A stretch of 43,431 bases of DNA from a virus. The DNA lies in the IMG/VR virus record IMGVR_UViG_3300036402_000050, positions 1-43,431 of that record; one strand, given 5' to 3'. Below the pieces are notes generated by a model that was not told the origin of the DNA, did no database searches, and saw only the letters and a list, made by a program, of their open reading frames with translations. The position numbers were made by a program, and so were the translations under genes. Of the stretch, positions 32,082 through 39,205 are shown piece by piece (position 1 is the first letter of the stretch; every line of letters starts with the position of its first letter).

Positions 32082-32426
32082 CTACCGTTGGTCCTCGATC
32101 TCGCCACGGAGCGCCGCCGCGTCGGAGTCCGGGAGTCGGCCCCAGAACGGCGCCGTGGGCCAGCCGGTGCCACCCCGATGCGACACCGCGAAGTCTGCGG
32201 CGATATGCTCGGGCGTCGGTTCGCGGCGGTCTGGGTGGATCGGCGTGAAGCGGTGCGGGCCGCCCTTCCGGACGTTGAACAGCCGCGTTGACGCGTTGGG
32301 CTCGGGCGGGTTTGTGCAGTAGAGCGTCCCGCCGCGCGTGGCCGCATCGAGCACGCGGTAGACGGTGCCATCCGGGCCGGTGAAGTAGACCGCTGGCCGG
32401 CGAGAGCGGATGTAGCGGTAGAGCAT
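32082..32426 (-). CDS. Unknown cargo protein
   Basis: This 114-residue basic protein starts at ATG 32426, six bases after the stop of the lipoprotein gene before it, with GAGGGG just upstream. The N-terminal part is beta-rich (AVYFTGPDGTVYRVLDA), followed by TRGGTLYCTN and RKGGPHRFTPIHPD. The C-terminal half has tryptophan/proline-rich turns. It has no signal peptide, so unlike the two genes before it is cytoplasmic. No family is recognised. Confidence 0.6.
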   Translation of the reverse strand: MLYRYIRSRRPAVYFTGPDGTVYRVLDAATRGGTLYCTNPPEPNASTRLFNVRKGGPHRFTPIHPDRREPTPEHIAADFAVSHRGGTGWPTAPFWGRLPDSDAAALRGEIEDQR

Positions 32427-32432
32427 GGCCCC

Positions 32433-32828
32433 TCAGATCGGGCAGTCTACGACGGTGACGGGAATGGCTTCGTAGTCGATGCCGCCGCCCGAATTCTTGA
32501 AGATCGCAAGGTAGAGACTCCCCCGCAGACCTTTGAGCAAGAGCGTCGTCTGGCCCGTCGCTCGCGGGGCTGGGTCCTCGGAGACTAGGCAGACCGCCGG
32601 CCCCGCGGCCCGGCTCCGAAACCGGACAACCATGCGCGTGCCGTCTCCGTCGTACTCATCGAGCGGCTTGATGTTCTCGATCCGCCCGACATCGCTGACC
32701 GTGAGCCCCGCAATGTCGCGCCCGCGCGCATGCGAGACGCTTTGCGCCTGGGCCGTGAGGGGGTCGCACGCGCCCATGAGTGCGACGCCGACCGCGAGCC
32801 CGAGGGCGGAGGCGAGAGAAGGACGCAT
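32433..32828 (-). CDS. Small exported lipoprotein-like protein
   Basis: This 131-residue protein has an N-terminal export signal with a lipobox-like site (VGVALMGAC, cleavage before C21) and a later alternative site (AQAQ). The mature part is beta-rich (RMVVRFRSRAAGPAVCLVSED, then SLYLAIFKNS) and ends in VTVVDCPI, giving two Cys that may form a disulfide. AGGG precedes its ATG, eight bases after the upstream gene stop. It is likely expressed from the prophage during lysogeny, and may alter the host envelope. Confidence 0.7.
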   Translation of the reverse strand: MRPSLASALGLAVGVALMGACDPLTAQAQSVSHARGRDIAGLTVSDVGRIENIKPLDEYDGDGTRMVVRFRSRAAGPAVCLVSEDPAPRATGQTTLLLKGLRGSLYLAIFKNSGGGIDYEAIPVTVVDCPI

Positions 32829-32836
32829 AGCCCTGT

Positions 32837-33277
32837 CTACTGGCGCGTGCGCCCGAGGCGGCCCTGCAAATCACCATACGTGTCCTTGAGGAGCGCACTA
32901 TCGAACCCGTCCCACCACTGGCCGTCGTTGAACCACTGCGCCTCTGACTTCACCTGAAGGACGGACCAGCCTTGGTTGTACTTCGCGACGACGCGACTCC
33001 GGTAGGTTTCTGACCGCGCCCGCCCGTCGATGGAGACGAACTTCCAACTCGTGCGGAGATAGCCGCTTTCCTTGTCGAGCACTTCAAGGTCGTACTTCGT
33101 TGAGAGCGCGTCCACGAGGATAGACCAGGTGCGCGCCTTGTCCTGCTGAAGATCCTTGTCCACGTCGATGGACCGCCACGTTCCGGCCTCGTTGGCGCTC
33201 CGGACGAACTGCGGAGGTGCGCCAGTACGGCACGCGGCGACGGCGAGCAAGAGGACCAATGACAGTCTGTATTTCAT
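32837..33277 (-). CDS. Small lipoprotein, first cargo gene
   Basis: This 146-residue protein starts MKYRLSLVLLLAVAAC, a classical lipoprotein signal with lipobox VAAC (Cys16). The mature domain has a helix (DKARTWSILVDALSTKYDLE), then strands (YLRTSWKFVSIDG, SYRSRVVAKYNQG) as in small BamC/NlpB-like lipoprotein folds. AGGAAGGA lies before the ATG. It is transcribed away from the immunity region, toward the late operon, so it may be expressed in lysogens and change phage adsorption. That is an inference. Confidence 0.75.
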   Translation of the reverse strand: MKYRLSLVLLLAVAACRTGAPPQFVRSANEAGTWRSIDVDKDLQQDKARTWSILVDALSTKYDLEVLDKESGYLRTSWKFVSIDGRARSETYRSRVVAKYNQGWSVLQVKSEAQWFNDGQWWDGFDSALLKDTYGDLQGRLGRTRQ

Positions 33278-33316
33278 CTCGTTCCTTCCTGAATGATTGG
33301 TGGGTCAAACTGTCCA

Positions 33317-33337
33317 CTGGCGGGCGAAACGCCCCAG
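33317..33337. promoter_or_regulatory. Hairpin in leader of cargo operon
   Basis: GGGCG-AAA-CGCCC with partial outer pairing lies 40 bases before the cargo operon start. It may be an operator or part of the 5' leader. No clear -35/-10 pair is seen on the minus strand here; a TATACA-like box occurs just beyond it without a good -35. Confidence 0.3.
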
Positions 33338-33390
33338 TCTGTATACTCGGCGCACCCGAAGAGACGCCGATTCCCTGTTACAACGAGCGT

Positions 33391-33419
33391 TTGCGTACAG
33401 GTGAACCGGGGTGTATGAT
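33391..33419 (+). promoter_or_regulatory. Promoter of small gene 33488
   Basis: TTGCGT (33391-33396) and TATGAT (33414-33419) are spaced by exactly 17 bases, with four and five of six consensus matches. It reads toward the gene at 33488, leaving a leader of about 60 bases. Confidence 0.5.
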
Positions 33420-33487
33420 CTCCGCCCGCCTGAAATCCAAGTGTTTCTTAAGGTTTGCGGTCCAACCTGCCCAGGGAGTACGCGACG

Positions 33488-33721
33488 ATGCTGTCTCCGT
33501 TCGCGCTCGATCAGATAGAACCCACAGGCGATGAACCCCCGTGCGACTGTGTTGTTTCCTATCCGCACAACACTGCCGATACGGTCGTTCTCGTGAGCTA
33601 CGACCGCTGCGGTGATGTCTACGAGGCAGTCCTTACGAAGTATTGGCGAGTGACAAAACGCCTCACGGAATTGATGCTCAGTCGCGCACGAGATGAGCGC
33701 CCTCCACTGAAGCTGATCTAG
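33488..33721 (+). CDS. Small gene convergent with the repressor
   Basis: This 77-residue protein starts at ATG 33488, nine bases after AGGGAG. It has an N-terminal Cys pair (PPCDCVVSY) and an alternating strand (ADTVVLVSYDRCG), then a basic helix (YWRVTKRLTELMLSR). Its TAG overlaps the repressor stop on the other strand (CTAG), so the two genes converge with no gap. With its own promoter it might be expressed in the lysogen or act against the repressor transcript. Function unknown. Confidence 0.55.
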   Translation: MLSPFALDQIEPTGDEPPCDCVVSYPHNTADTVVLVSYDRCGDVYEAVLTKYWRVTKRLTELMLSRARDERPPLKLI

Positions 33722-34119
33722 CTCTCTTTCGCTGCATTCTCTCCCCGCCCAGCGACGACAGTCCCAGGCTTCATCGGCATATAGCGCGGATCAGACGCCT
33801 TTATTGGATTGCCGCGCCGCGCTGCAATCCAATCCCAAAACAGCGTGGGCAGCGGCGCAACGCCCCCCTCCTGGCCCGAGAGCCACTCGAACGATACGCC
33901 CAGCGCCTTCGCCAGCGGCGCGAGTTCCCGATGACCGGGCGGGGTTTCGTCGCTCTCTTTCCATTTCGAAAACCACGACTGCGTGACGCCTGCGCGCTTC
34001 CATAGCGCAGTGTCGGAATCCTCGATGGCCACGTCCGTGAGCTGACGTATCCATCGCGCATACAAAAGCCGCTCCCAGTAGACCGCCGATGGTGCCAATG
34101 GCGGCTTTTTTATGCCCAC
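33718..34119 (-). CDS. XRE-family repressor (CI-like)
   Basis: This 133-residue protein is read leftward from GTG 34119, with AGGA eight bases upstream. It holds an XRE-type helix-turn-helix around residues 35-80: LWKRAGVTQSWFSKWKESDE with the later LAPLAKALGVSFEWLSGQEG. No peptidase S24 domain is present, so release would not use the usual RecA-driven self-cleavage. The divergent Cro-like gene and a palindromic operator lie next to it. The open frame extends upstream through the promoter, but this is not a sensible start. It should maintain lysogeny by blocking the promoter at 34130. Confidence 0.75.
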   Translation of the reverse strand: MGIKKPPLAPSAVYWERLLYARWIRQLTDVAIEDSDTALWKRAGVTQSWFSKWKESDETPPGHRELAPLAKALGVSFEWLSGQEGGVAPLPTLFWDWIAARRGNPIKASDPRYMPMKPGTVVAGRGENAAKES

Positions 34120-34129
34120 AACTCTATCC

Positions 34130-34158
34130 TTGACATATGCCGTCCGTGGTATTTTATT
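34130..34158 (+). promoter_or_regulatory. Early rightward promoter (PR-like)
   Basis: TTGACA at 34130-34135 is perfect. TTTATT at 34153-34158 stands 17 bases on and matches four of six -10 bases. Transcription would start near 34165 and enter the Cro-like gene and the whole early operon up to int. The repressor starts 11 bases to the left on the other strand. Confidence 0.6.
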
Positions 34159-34169
34159 ACGCTCGTAGT

Positions 34170-34195
34170 CGGGAAGTATTAGATAAATCTTCCCG
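34170..34195. promoter_or_regulatory. Palindromic operator between repressor and Cro-like genes
   Basis: CGGGAAG and CTTCCCG are perfect seven-base arms 12 bases apart, with three more inner pairs (TTA/TAA), making a 26-base dyad. It overlaps the start region of the rightward promoter and the likely -35 of the repressor promoter. A dimeric HTH protein bound here could control both directions. Confidence 0.6.
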
Positions 34196-34228
34196 AAACC
34201 TTCTGGCCTTCGACGGGAATCGCGAAAC

Positions 34229-34483
34229 ATGGGACTTTCGACCGCTGAGCGGAAGCACCTGATGCCATACGGGGCGCAGCGCGAGATCGCGCGGGAGAAG
34301 GGCGTCACGGAGGGCTACGTCTCCGAAGCGATGAACGACCTGCTTCGCCCGAAGACTGCGGAAGGAAAGAAGAGGTTGCGGGGAGTGCAGGTCGCGATTG
34401 CCCGGAAGCTGGGAACGACGGTGGATGAGGCGTTCCCGCAGGCGCATCAGGAGGGCTCGCCGTCACTGGCGCGAGCCTCCTGA
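34229..34483 (+). CDS. Cro-like DNA-binding protein
   Basis: This 84-residue protein is the first gene to the right of the operator. It shows a helix-turn-helix signature: YGAQREIAREKGVTEGYVSE (about residues 14-33) followed by a second helix with VQVAIARKLGTTVDEAF. It starts at ATG 34229 without a strong ribosome site. It is probably the lytic-side regulator that lowers repressor synthesis. Confidence 0.65.
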   Translation: MGLSTAERKHLMPYGAQREIAREKGVTEGYVSEAMNDLLRPKTAEGKKRLRGVQVAIARKLGTTVDEAFPQAHQEGSPSLARAS

Positions 34484-34508
34484 GCTGGTCGAGGACCACT
34501 GGCAGGAC

Positions 34509-34553
34509 CTCACGCAGGGGCGTGAGACGCGAGACGGGATAACGCATCTCGCG
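34509..34553 (+). promoter_or_regulatory. Two tandem RNA hairpins in early leader gap
   Basis: In the 155-base gap after the Cro-like gene, CTCACGC-AGGG-GCGTGAG (34509-34526) is followed one base later by CGCGAGA-N12-TCTCGCG (34528-34553). Both stems are seven pairs and perfect. No T-run follows. They may be an attenuator or a put-like antitermination site; otherwise this gap holds nothing else. Confidence 0.45.
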
Positions 34554-34638
34554 GGCAGTGATGAGGAGCAGGACGCATGGCGAAGCCGCTGTGCTAGAGG
34601 AGAACGAACTGATGGGCCCCGGTAGAGGCGGGGGAATA

Positions 34639-34986
34639 ATGGACCAGAGTGATGGAAAGAATCTGGGCAAGCTGTCGATCAGCGATGGCGGTCGCGCGGG
34701 GGAACGTCGCGCCAGTGCCGACGTGCAGATCGAGCGTGCCTTCCGCGAGCTGTTCTTCGCGATGCGCGGCAAGGATGGGAAGTCGATCAACAAGAACTTC
34801 CGCAACGTGGCGCGGGGCGAGACGAAGCTCATTTGCGCGTACAAGCGGCGCATCAAGGAACTGAAAGCAGCACGGAACGACGCGCACAACTATCCGCTGG
34901 CGAAAGCGAGTGTGCGTGAGATCGACATCTGGGTCGACGATCTGTTCGGCCGGCGCACTCCAGGCGCGAACAAACCCGCAGCCTAG
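34639..34986 (+). CDS. Early phage protein, unknown function
   Basis: This 115-residue basic protein starts at ATG 34639, five bases after GGGGGA; this site rules out the earlier in-frame ATGs at 34558 and 34612. It carries two helices (ASADVQIERAFRELFFAMRG, then ARGETKLICAYKRRIKELKA) and a final acidic helix (VREIDIWVDDLFG). The positive charge and helical content suggest DNA association. It has no known family. Confidence 0.6.
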   Translation: MDQSDGKNLGKLSISDGGRAGERRASADVQIERAFRELFFAMRGKDGKSINKNFRNVARGETKLICAYKRRIKELKAARNDAHNYPLAKASVREIDIWVDDLFGRRTPGANKPAA

Positions 34987-35054
34987 TAAGCGAAAAGCGG
35001 CGAGCGCCGGGACGGGCACTCAACCGCTTCTCTGACACCACGAGTTAGAGGCCC

Positions 35055-35273
35055 GTGATGCTGGAGAGAAATGTAACCCCTGCCTCGCACGAGAGCCTAG
35101 ACATCATGTTGCAAGCCTTGTTGTGCTTCATCGGTCTGCATCCGCCCAAGGATGTGCTCGTCGGCGCGCCGTTCACTGACATGTACACGGGCGGCAAGCT
35201 GGTCGATGTGGTGTGCCGCCGTTGCGACCGCGAGTCCACGCAGGAGTACGTCCCGAAGGAGTGGAACGCGTGA
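35055..35273 (+). CDS. Small early phage protein with CxxC
   Basis: This 72-residue protein can start at GTG 35055, ATG 35058 or ATG 35106. It has a hydrophobic helix (DIMLQALLCFIGLHPPKD) and a C-terminal CRRCD pair with basic neighbours, probably metal-bound. It ends in a GTGA overlap. Function unknown. Confidence 0.55.
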   Translation: MMLERNVTPASHESLDIMLQALLCFIGLHPPKDVLVGAPFTDMYTGGKLVDVVCRRCDRESTQEYVPKEWNA

Positions 35274-35638
35274 GCGGCCCCGCGATGGTGCCAGCGCGCG
35301 AGGCGATACTGCGGGCACGCGAAGCGTTCAGGGCTGGCGTGGATGCGCTGCTCTTCGAGGTCGCCATTCCGAGCACGGATGCGATCGACACAGTGGCGAC
35401 GGCCCTGCTCGCGAGCGCGGCGACCCGGTATCCGCTCCCGGTTGTGACCAAGCCGCGCATCGTCACCGACGAGAACGGGCGCCAGTGGCGGTGGACGCCG
35501 GAGCACGGTCTCGTCTTTCGCTCCTCCCCGCAGGGTGAATGGAAGTCGGTACAGACGACCGTCATCGTGGAGGGCGCGCGCAAGGCCGTCGCTGGGCTGC
35601 TCGGCTTCCCGACGGAAGAAGTCGAGGCCGACGCGTGA
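35270..35638 (+). CDS. Early phage protein, unknown function
   Basis: This 122-residue protein starts at a GTG in the GTGA overlap with the gene before. The N-terminal part is a long helix (AREAILRAREAFRAGVDALL), followed by a helical stretch (DAIDTVATALLASAATRY). A beta hairpin (GRQWRWTPEHGLVFRS) and a C-terminal helix (VIVEGARKAVAGLLGF) complete it. It is acidic at the end and has no motif of known enzymes. Confidence 0.55.
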   Translation: MSGPAMVPAREAILRAREAFRAGVDALLFEVAIPSTDAIDTVATALLASAATRYPLPVVTKPRIVTDENGRQWRWTPEHGLVFRSSPQGEWKSVQTTVIVEGARKAVAGLLGFPTEEVEADA

Positions 35639-35835
35639 GCCCCTCCCTGACGCTCGACCGGGAGAGCGGGATGGCCCTGCTGCCCGCGCCGACCGACGAA
35701 CAGAAGATCCAGGCGTTGCAGGATCAGGGCGCGCATCCCGACGACGCGGCGGCCATCGTGGGCGGCTACTACGAATGCGTCTGTAATCGTGAAGCGTATC
35801 GGTGCCCGAGCTGCCGCGCGGCGGTGTCCCAGTGA
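35635..35835 (+). CDS. Small zinc-binding-like early protein
   Basis: This 66-residue protein starts at a GTG in a GTGA overlap. It carries a helix (APTDEQKIQALQDQGAHPDD) and a C-terminal cysteine set CVCNRE, then YRCPSCRAA, able to bind zinc. It overlaps the next gene the same way. Function unknown. Confidence 0.55.
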   Translation: MSPSLTLDRESGMALLPAPTDEQKIQALQDQGAHPDDAAAIVGGYYECVCNREAYRCPSCRAAVSQ

Positions 35836-36467
35836 GCTTCGTCTATACCATCGTGGACCTTCCGCCCGTCTGGCCGGGGAAGCGCACCACACGTCATAAG
35901 ACGGCGCCATTCAAGTCGCAGCACACGCGCACCGTCAAGGCGCTCGAGCGGGAGCTGCGCTATCTCGGTGCGCGCAAGATCGAGATCGCACTGTCGTTGC
36001 GGCGCGGGGCGATGGACCTCCGGCAAGACGGGATGCTCAAGGCGGATGCGCGGCCGGACGCGCCGGTGATCCTGTCCTTTCTGGACAACGAGGGACAGCG
36101 GCACGCCTATCCGTGCGACACGTTCGGCTGGTGGGAGGACAACCTGCACGCGATCGCCGTCGTGCTGGAAGATCTTCGGCGTGCGGAGCGGTACGGCGTG
36201 CAGTCCGCGCTCCTCCGCGCTGGCTTCAAGGCGCTGCCGAGTCAGACCACGGCGACGATCAGCACCTCACAGGCCGCCGCGACCATCGCGGAGTTGAGCG
36301 GGATGGCGGCGGCGTTCATCGAGTCCGACGCCTCGCAGGCGAAAGAGGCGGTGCGGACCGCGCTGCATCGCACGCACCCCGACCGCAACAACGGCGCGCG
36401 CTCGCAGTATGACCGCGTGGATGCCGCTCGAAAGGCGCTGAGCGCACACCATGGGGTGTCCCTGTGA
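35832..36467 (+). CDS. J-domain (DnaJ-like) phage protein
   Basis: This 211-residue protein has an N-terminal phage-specific domain (DLPPVWPGKRTTRHKTAPF, then VKALERELRYLGARKIEIAL) and a centre with DNLHAIAVVLEDLRRAERYG. A short J-domain ends it (AKEAVRTALHRTHPDRNNG, with HPD at 182-184). J-domains stimulate DnaK ATPase. Phage proteins of this type are found in early regions near recombination genes. It could recruit host DnaK to remodel replication complexes; this is inferred. GTG start in a GTGA overlap. Confidence 0.75.
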   Translation: MSFVYTIVDLPPVWPGKRTTRHKTAPFKSQHTRTVKALERELRYLGARKIEIALSLRRGAMDLRQDGMLKADARPDAPVILSFLDNEGQRHAYPCDTFGWWEDNLHAIAVVLEDLRRAERYGVQSALLRAGFKALPSQTTATISTSQAAATIAELSGMAAAFIESDASQAKEAVRTALHRTHPDRNNGARSQYDRVDAARKALSAHHGVSL

Positions 36468-36706
36468 GCGCCGCCGTGGAGCAGACCAGCGCGGACACGT
36501 TCACGGTCTCCATCCCCTGCCCGTTCGGACAGTCGGTGTGCGCGGCAGAGATCGAGGTCGAGTACGGCCCGCACGGCGCGTGGACGCTGAAGGCTACGGA
36601 GTGCCCCGGCTGTCTCCGGAAGTTCGATACGGCGTTCGAGCGCGCGGTAATTCGGGACGCCGCGGAGCAGGTGTTCGACCAGTGGGACGCGCGGAGGGCG
36701 GCATGA
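36464..36706 (+). CDS. Small cysteine-rich early protein
   Basis: This 80-residue acidic protein starts at GTG 36464 in a GTGA overlap. Cysteines lie in SIPCPFGQSVCAAEIE and TECPGCLRKF, so one zinc ribbon with two pairs is likely. A C-terminal acidic helix (ERAVIRDAAEQVFDQW) follows. It ends with an ATGA overlap to the Gp157-like gene. Confidence 0.55.
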   Translation: MSAAVEQTSADTFTVSIPCPFGQSVCAAEIEVEYGPHGAWTLKATECPGCLRKFDTAFERAVIRDAAEQVFDQWDARRAA

Positions 36707-37353
36707 GCGCGCCGCATTCCGTGCGACTGTATGACGAGGCGCTAGTCCCGCCTCTCGCGCTGGCGTCCGACAGCGTGCCCCATGATGGGCCAGCGAGGCA
36801 CACCAGCTCGCATCGGGCGACCCTCTCTACGCAGGACGTGATCGAGGAGCGCCGCGTCGTGGACGAGTTCCTGGCCGAAGCAGAGGGCGAGCTGACGCCG
36901 GAGCTCGACGCGCTGCTCAACGACGCCAACGCGAAGGTCGAGGACAAGATCGAAGCGACCGCCCGGTTCGTGATGAGCGAGCGCGCGCGGGCGAAGGCGA
37001 TGGAGGCGGAGATCGACCGACTCGCCACACGGCGCACGGCGGCACTCGCTCGAGCCGCCTACAACGAGGACGTGCGGATTCGCGCCCTACTCAACGCGCT
37101 CGGGGTGGAGAAGGTGAAGGGCGCGCTCGCCACCGTCCAGATACAGAAGAATCCGCCGTCGCTGATCGTGGATGCGACGCAGTGGGATGAACCGGCCGTG
37201 CGGGGCTTGGCCATGTCGAACCCGGCCTTCGTGTCGCACACACCGGAGACGTATCGCGTGAACAAGACCGCCATCCTGCGCGAGATCAAGCAGGGCGCCC
37301 CCGTCCCCGTTGGGATGACGGTGGTCGTCAACGACTCTGTGAGGACCCGATAG
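36703..37353 (+). CDS. Siphovirus Gp157 family protein
   Basis: This 216-residue protein has the pattern of the Gp157 family: a helix with GELTPELDALLNDANAKVED then KIEATARFVMSERARAKAME, and EIDRLATRRTAALARAAYN. A C-terminal beta part (GALATVQIQKNPPSLIVDAT, YRVNKTAILREIKQG) follows. Family members of lactic-acid-bacteria phages are linked to phage resistance or interact with single-strand annealing proteins. Here it directly precedes the Rad52-family gene with no gap, which fits recombination. ATG start in an overlap. Confidence 0.78.
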   Translation: MSAPHSVRLYDEALVPPLALASDSVPHDGPARHTSSHRATLSTQDVIEERRVVDEFLAEAEGELTPELDALLNDANAKVEDKIEATARFVMSERARAKAMEAEIDRLATRRTAALARAAYNEDVRIRALLNALGVEKVKGALATVQIQKNPPSLIVDATQWDEPAVRGLAMSNPAFVSHTPETYRVNKTAILREIKQGAPVPVGMTVVVNDSVRTR

Positions 37354-38157
37354 ATGCGTAAGACACTCAGTGCCCTCGCTGATCCGTTCGAGCCGCGCGA
37401 TGTGGAGTGGCGCGCGCAGTCGACGGGCAAGAAGGCCGACGGGACGCCGTGGATTCGCGTGCTGGCGTACATCGACAACCGCGCCATCATGGATCGGCTC
37501 GACGACGTGTGCGGGCCCGAGAACTGGCGCAACGAGTACGTGACGGGACCGGGCGGCGGCGTCCTCTGCGGGATTTCCATTCGCACCGAGGGCGGCGACT
37601 GGGTGACGAAGTGGGACGGGGCGGAGAACACCGACATCGAAGGCGTGAAGGGTGGCCTCTCCGGGGCGATGAAGCGGGCCGGCTATCAGTGGGGCATCGG
37701 CCGCTACCTCTACAACCTCGAGGAAGGGTTCGGCATCGTCTCCGCGAACGGGAAGCACTACGTCGCCGCGAAGGCCGACAAGCACGGCGGCGCGTTCAAG
37801 TGGGACGATCCGAAGCTCCCTGTATGGGCGCTCCCCGGTGGCTCGGGCAAGCCCGGCGTCGTCAGTCCCGCGCAGAACACCCGTGGCGAACAGGCGCGCG
37901 CCGTGCTCGCGACCGCGAAAGCATCGGTTGGCGTGAAGGCGGCGGCGGCGAACAACGTGAGTGCGGCCGACGTGAAGCTCCCTGGCACGAAAGCGCACCT
38001 CGACGGCCACGGCGGAAAGCGCGTCGGCGATGTCCCCACCGCTGCGCTGGAGGTCGCGATGCAGTCGCTCAAGACGATGGATCGCCCAGATCGTTACACC
38101 CACGTAGTTGAGGCCATCGGTGAAGTGCTCGCGGATCGCGCCGAGGCGGTCGTATGA
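37354..38157 (+). CDS. Rad52/Rad22-family single-strand annealing protein
   Basis: This 267-residue protein has the Rad52 core pattern: RVLAYIDNRAIMDRLDDVCG, GPENWRNEYVTGPGGG, LCGISIRTEGGDWVTKWDGA, then DIEGVKGGLSGAMKRAGYQW and GIGRYLYNLEEGF. These form the strands and helix that wrap single-stranded DNA. A C-terminal linker and helix are variable. Phage Rad52-like proteins anneal DNA and replace Red beta. It starts directly after the Gp157-like gene and overlaps the next. A matching exonuclease was not identified here. Confidence 0.88.
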   Translation: MRKTLSALADPFEPRDVEWRAQSTGKKADGTPWIRVLAYIDNRAIMDRLDDVCGPENWRNEYVTGPGGGVLCGISIRTEGGDWVTKWDGAENTDIEGVKGGLSGAMKRAGYQWGIGRYLYNLEEGFGIVSANGKHYVAAKADKHGGAFKWDDPKLPVWALPGGSGKPGVVSPAQNTRGEQARAVLATAKASVGVKAAAANNVSAADVKLPGTKAHLDGHGGKRVGDVPTAALEVAMQSLKTMDRPDRYTHVVEAIGEVLADRAEAVV

Positions 38158-38393
38158 CGAAGGGCTACGTCATCCCCGCTCGCTACGGCGGCTTCATGAA
38201 GATGATCCTCGACAAGGCGATGCGGGACATCCAGCAGGACATCTTAGAGCCGGACAGCACCTCGGCGATCCCCTGCTTCGTGCGCGACGAGCGCAAGACG
38301 GGCATCGTCACGCTGACCCTGACGGACAACAAGCACGAGCCGGCGCTGGTCCACGAGCAGATCGTGCTCGAGCCGCTGAAGCAGTCTGCCTGA
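38154..38393 (+). CDS. Small early phage protein, unknown function
   Basis: This 79-residue protein starts at ATG 38154 in an ATGA overlap with the annealing gene. It has a helix (YGGFMKMILDKAMRDIQQD) and strands (PCFVRDERKTGIVTLTLTD). It could be a small partner of the annealing protein, judged only by coupling. A 44-base gap follows. Confidence 0.6.
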   Translation: MTKGYVIPARYGGFMKMILDKAMRDIQQDILEPDSTSAIPCFVRDERKTGIVTLTLTDNKHEPALVHEQIVLEPLKQSA

Positions 38394-38437
38394 CGTCCGC
38401 GCCGTCCACTCCCTGAGCAGAGCCGAGAGACCCGAAC

Positions 38438-39205
38438 ATGACGCAAATAGCAGTGAGAGAGAAGCCGATTCCGTTCAGCGGGCCGATGGTGCGCGCGATT
38501 CTGGACGGCAAGAAGACGCAGACGCGGCGGGTCGTGAAGCCGCAGCCGAGTATCGCGCCCGACCTGCTGCCGACTCGCGCCGAAGACATGCTGCCCGATG
38601 GCAGCTCGAAGAAGTTCTGCTTCACGATCGAGCGCGTGCCGGGCGTGACGCGGTATCTCGGCGGCAACCAATTCGCGCGCGAGTTCTCGCCCTACGGCCA
38701 GCCCGGAGAGCGGCTGTGGGTGCGTGAGACGTGGCAGCTTCTCCACATGTACCGTGATTGGGCGACAGGACAGGTTGACGATTGGACCGCGTGGGAAGGC
38801 AAGGTCCCCAAGGTTCGCCCCCCGGGGTACGTCACGGCCTTTGCCGGCGAACCGGGGTGGGGCTCGGATCGAGAGGAGCGCGGGTTCGGCTGGCGTCCGT
38901 CGATCTTCATGCAGCGGTGGGCCTCGCGCCTCTCGCTGGACATCACCGCCGTCCGGGTGGAGCGCGTGCAGGACATCAGCGAAGCCGATGCAGTGGCGGA
39001 AGGGGTCTATGAGGCATTCGCGGACGAACGCGAGGAAGCCTTCAGCGTTGCCCCTCCGGGCGAGTCCAGTTTCCCGACGGCGCGGCAGTACTACGAGCGC
39101 CTGTGGGACTCGCTCAACGCAAAGCGCGGCCACTCCTGGGACAGCAATCCGTGGGTGTGGGTCATCGAGTTCGCCCGTGTTCCCGAGGCCCCGAGCGCCG
39201 CATGA
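38438..39205 (+). CDS. ASCH/PUA-like phage protein
   Basis: This 255-residue protein has the typical start REKPIPFSGPMVRAILDGKK with TQTRRVVKPQ, then LWVRETWQL, FMQRWASRLSLDITAVRVER and RLWDSLNAKRGHSWDSNPWV ending in WVWVIEFARV. This pattern is very widespread in phages and resembles the ASCH/PUA-like RNA- or nucleotide-binding fold. Its job is not known. It ends overlapping the excisionase-like gene. Confidence 0.7.
   Translation: MTQIAVREKPIPFSGPMVRAILDGKKTQTRRVVKPQPSIAPDLLPTRAEDMLPDGSSKKFCFTIERVPGVTRYLGGNQFAREFSPYGQPGERLWVRETWQLLHMYRDWATGQVDDWTAWEGKVPKVRPPGYVTAFAGEPGWGSDREERGFGWRPSIFMQRWASRLSLDITAVRVERVQDISEADAVAEGVYEAFADEREEAFSVAPPGESSFPTARQYYERLWDSLNAKRGHSWDSNPWVWVIEFARVPEAPSAA

Noticed and set aside
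33305-33568. Minus-strand 87-residue frame upstream of the cargo operon
   Set aside because: It covers the plus-strand promoter and the start of gene 33488, has no ribosome site and no recognisable structure.
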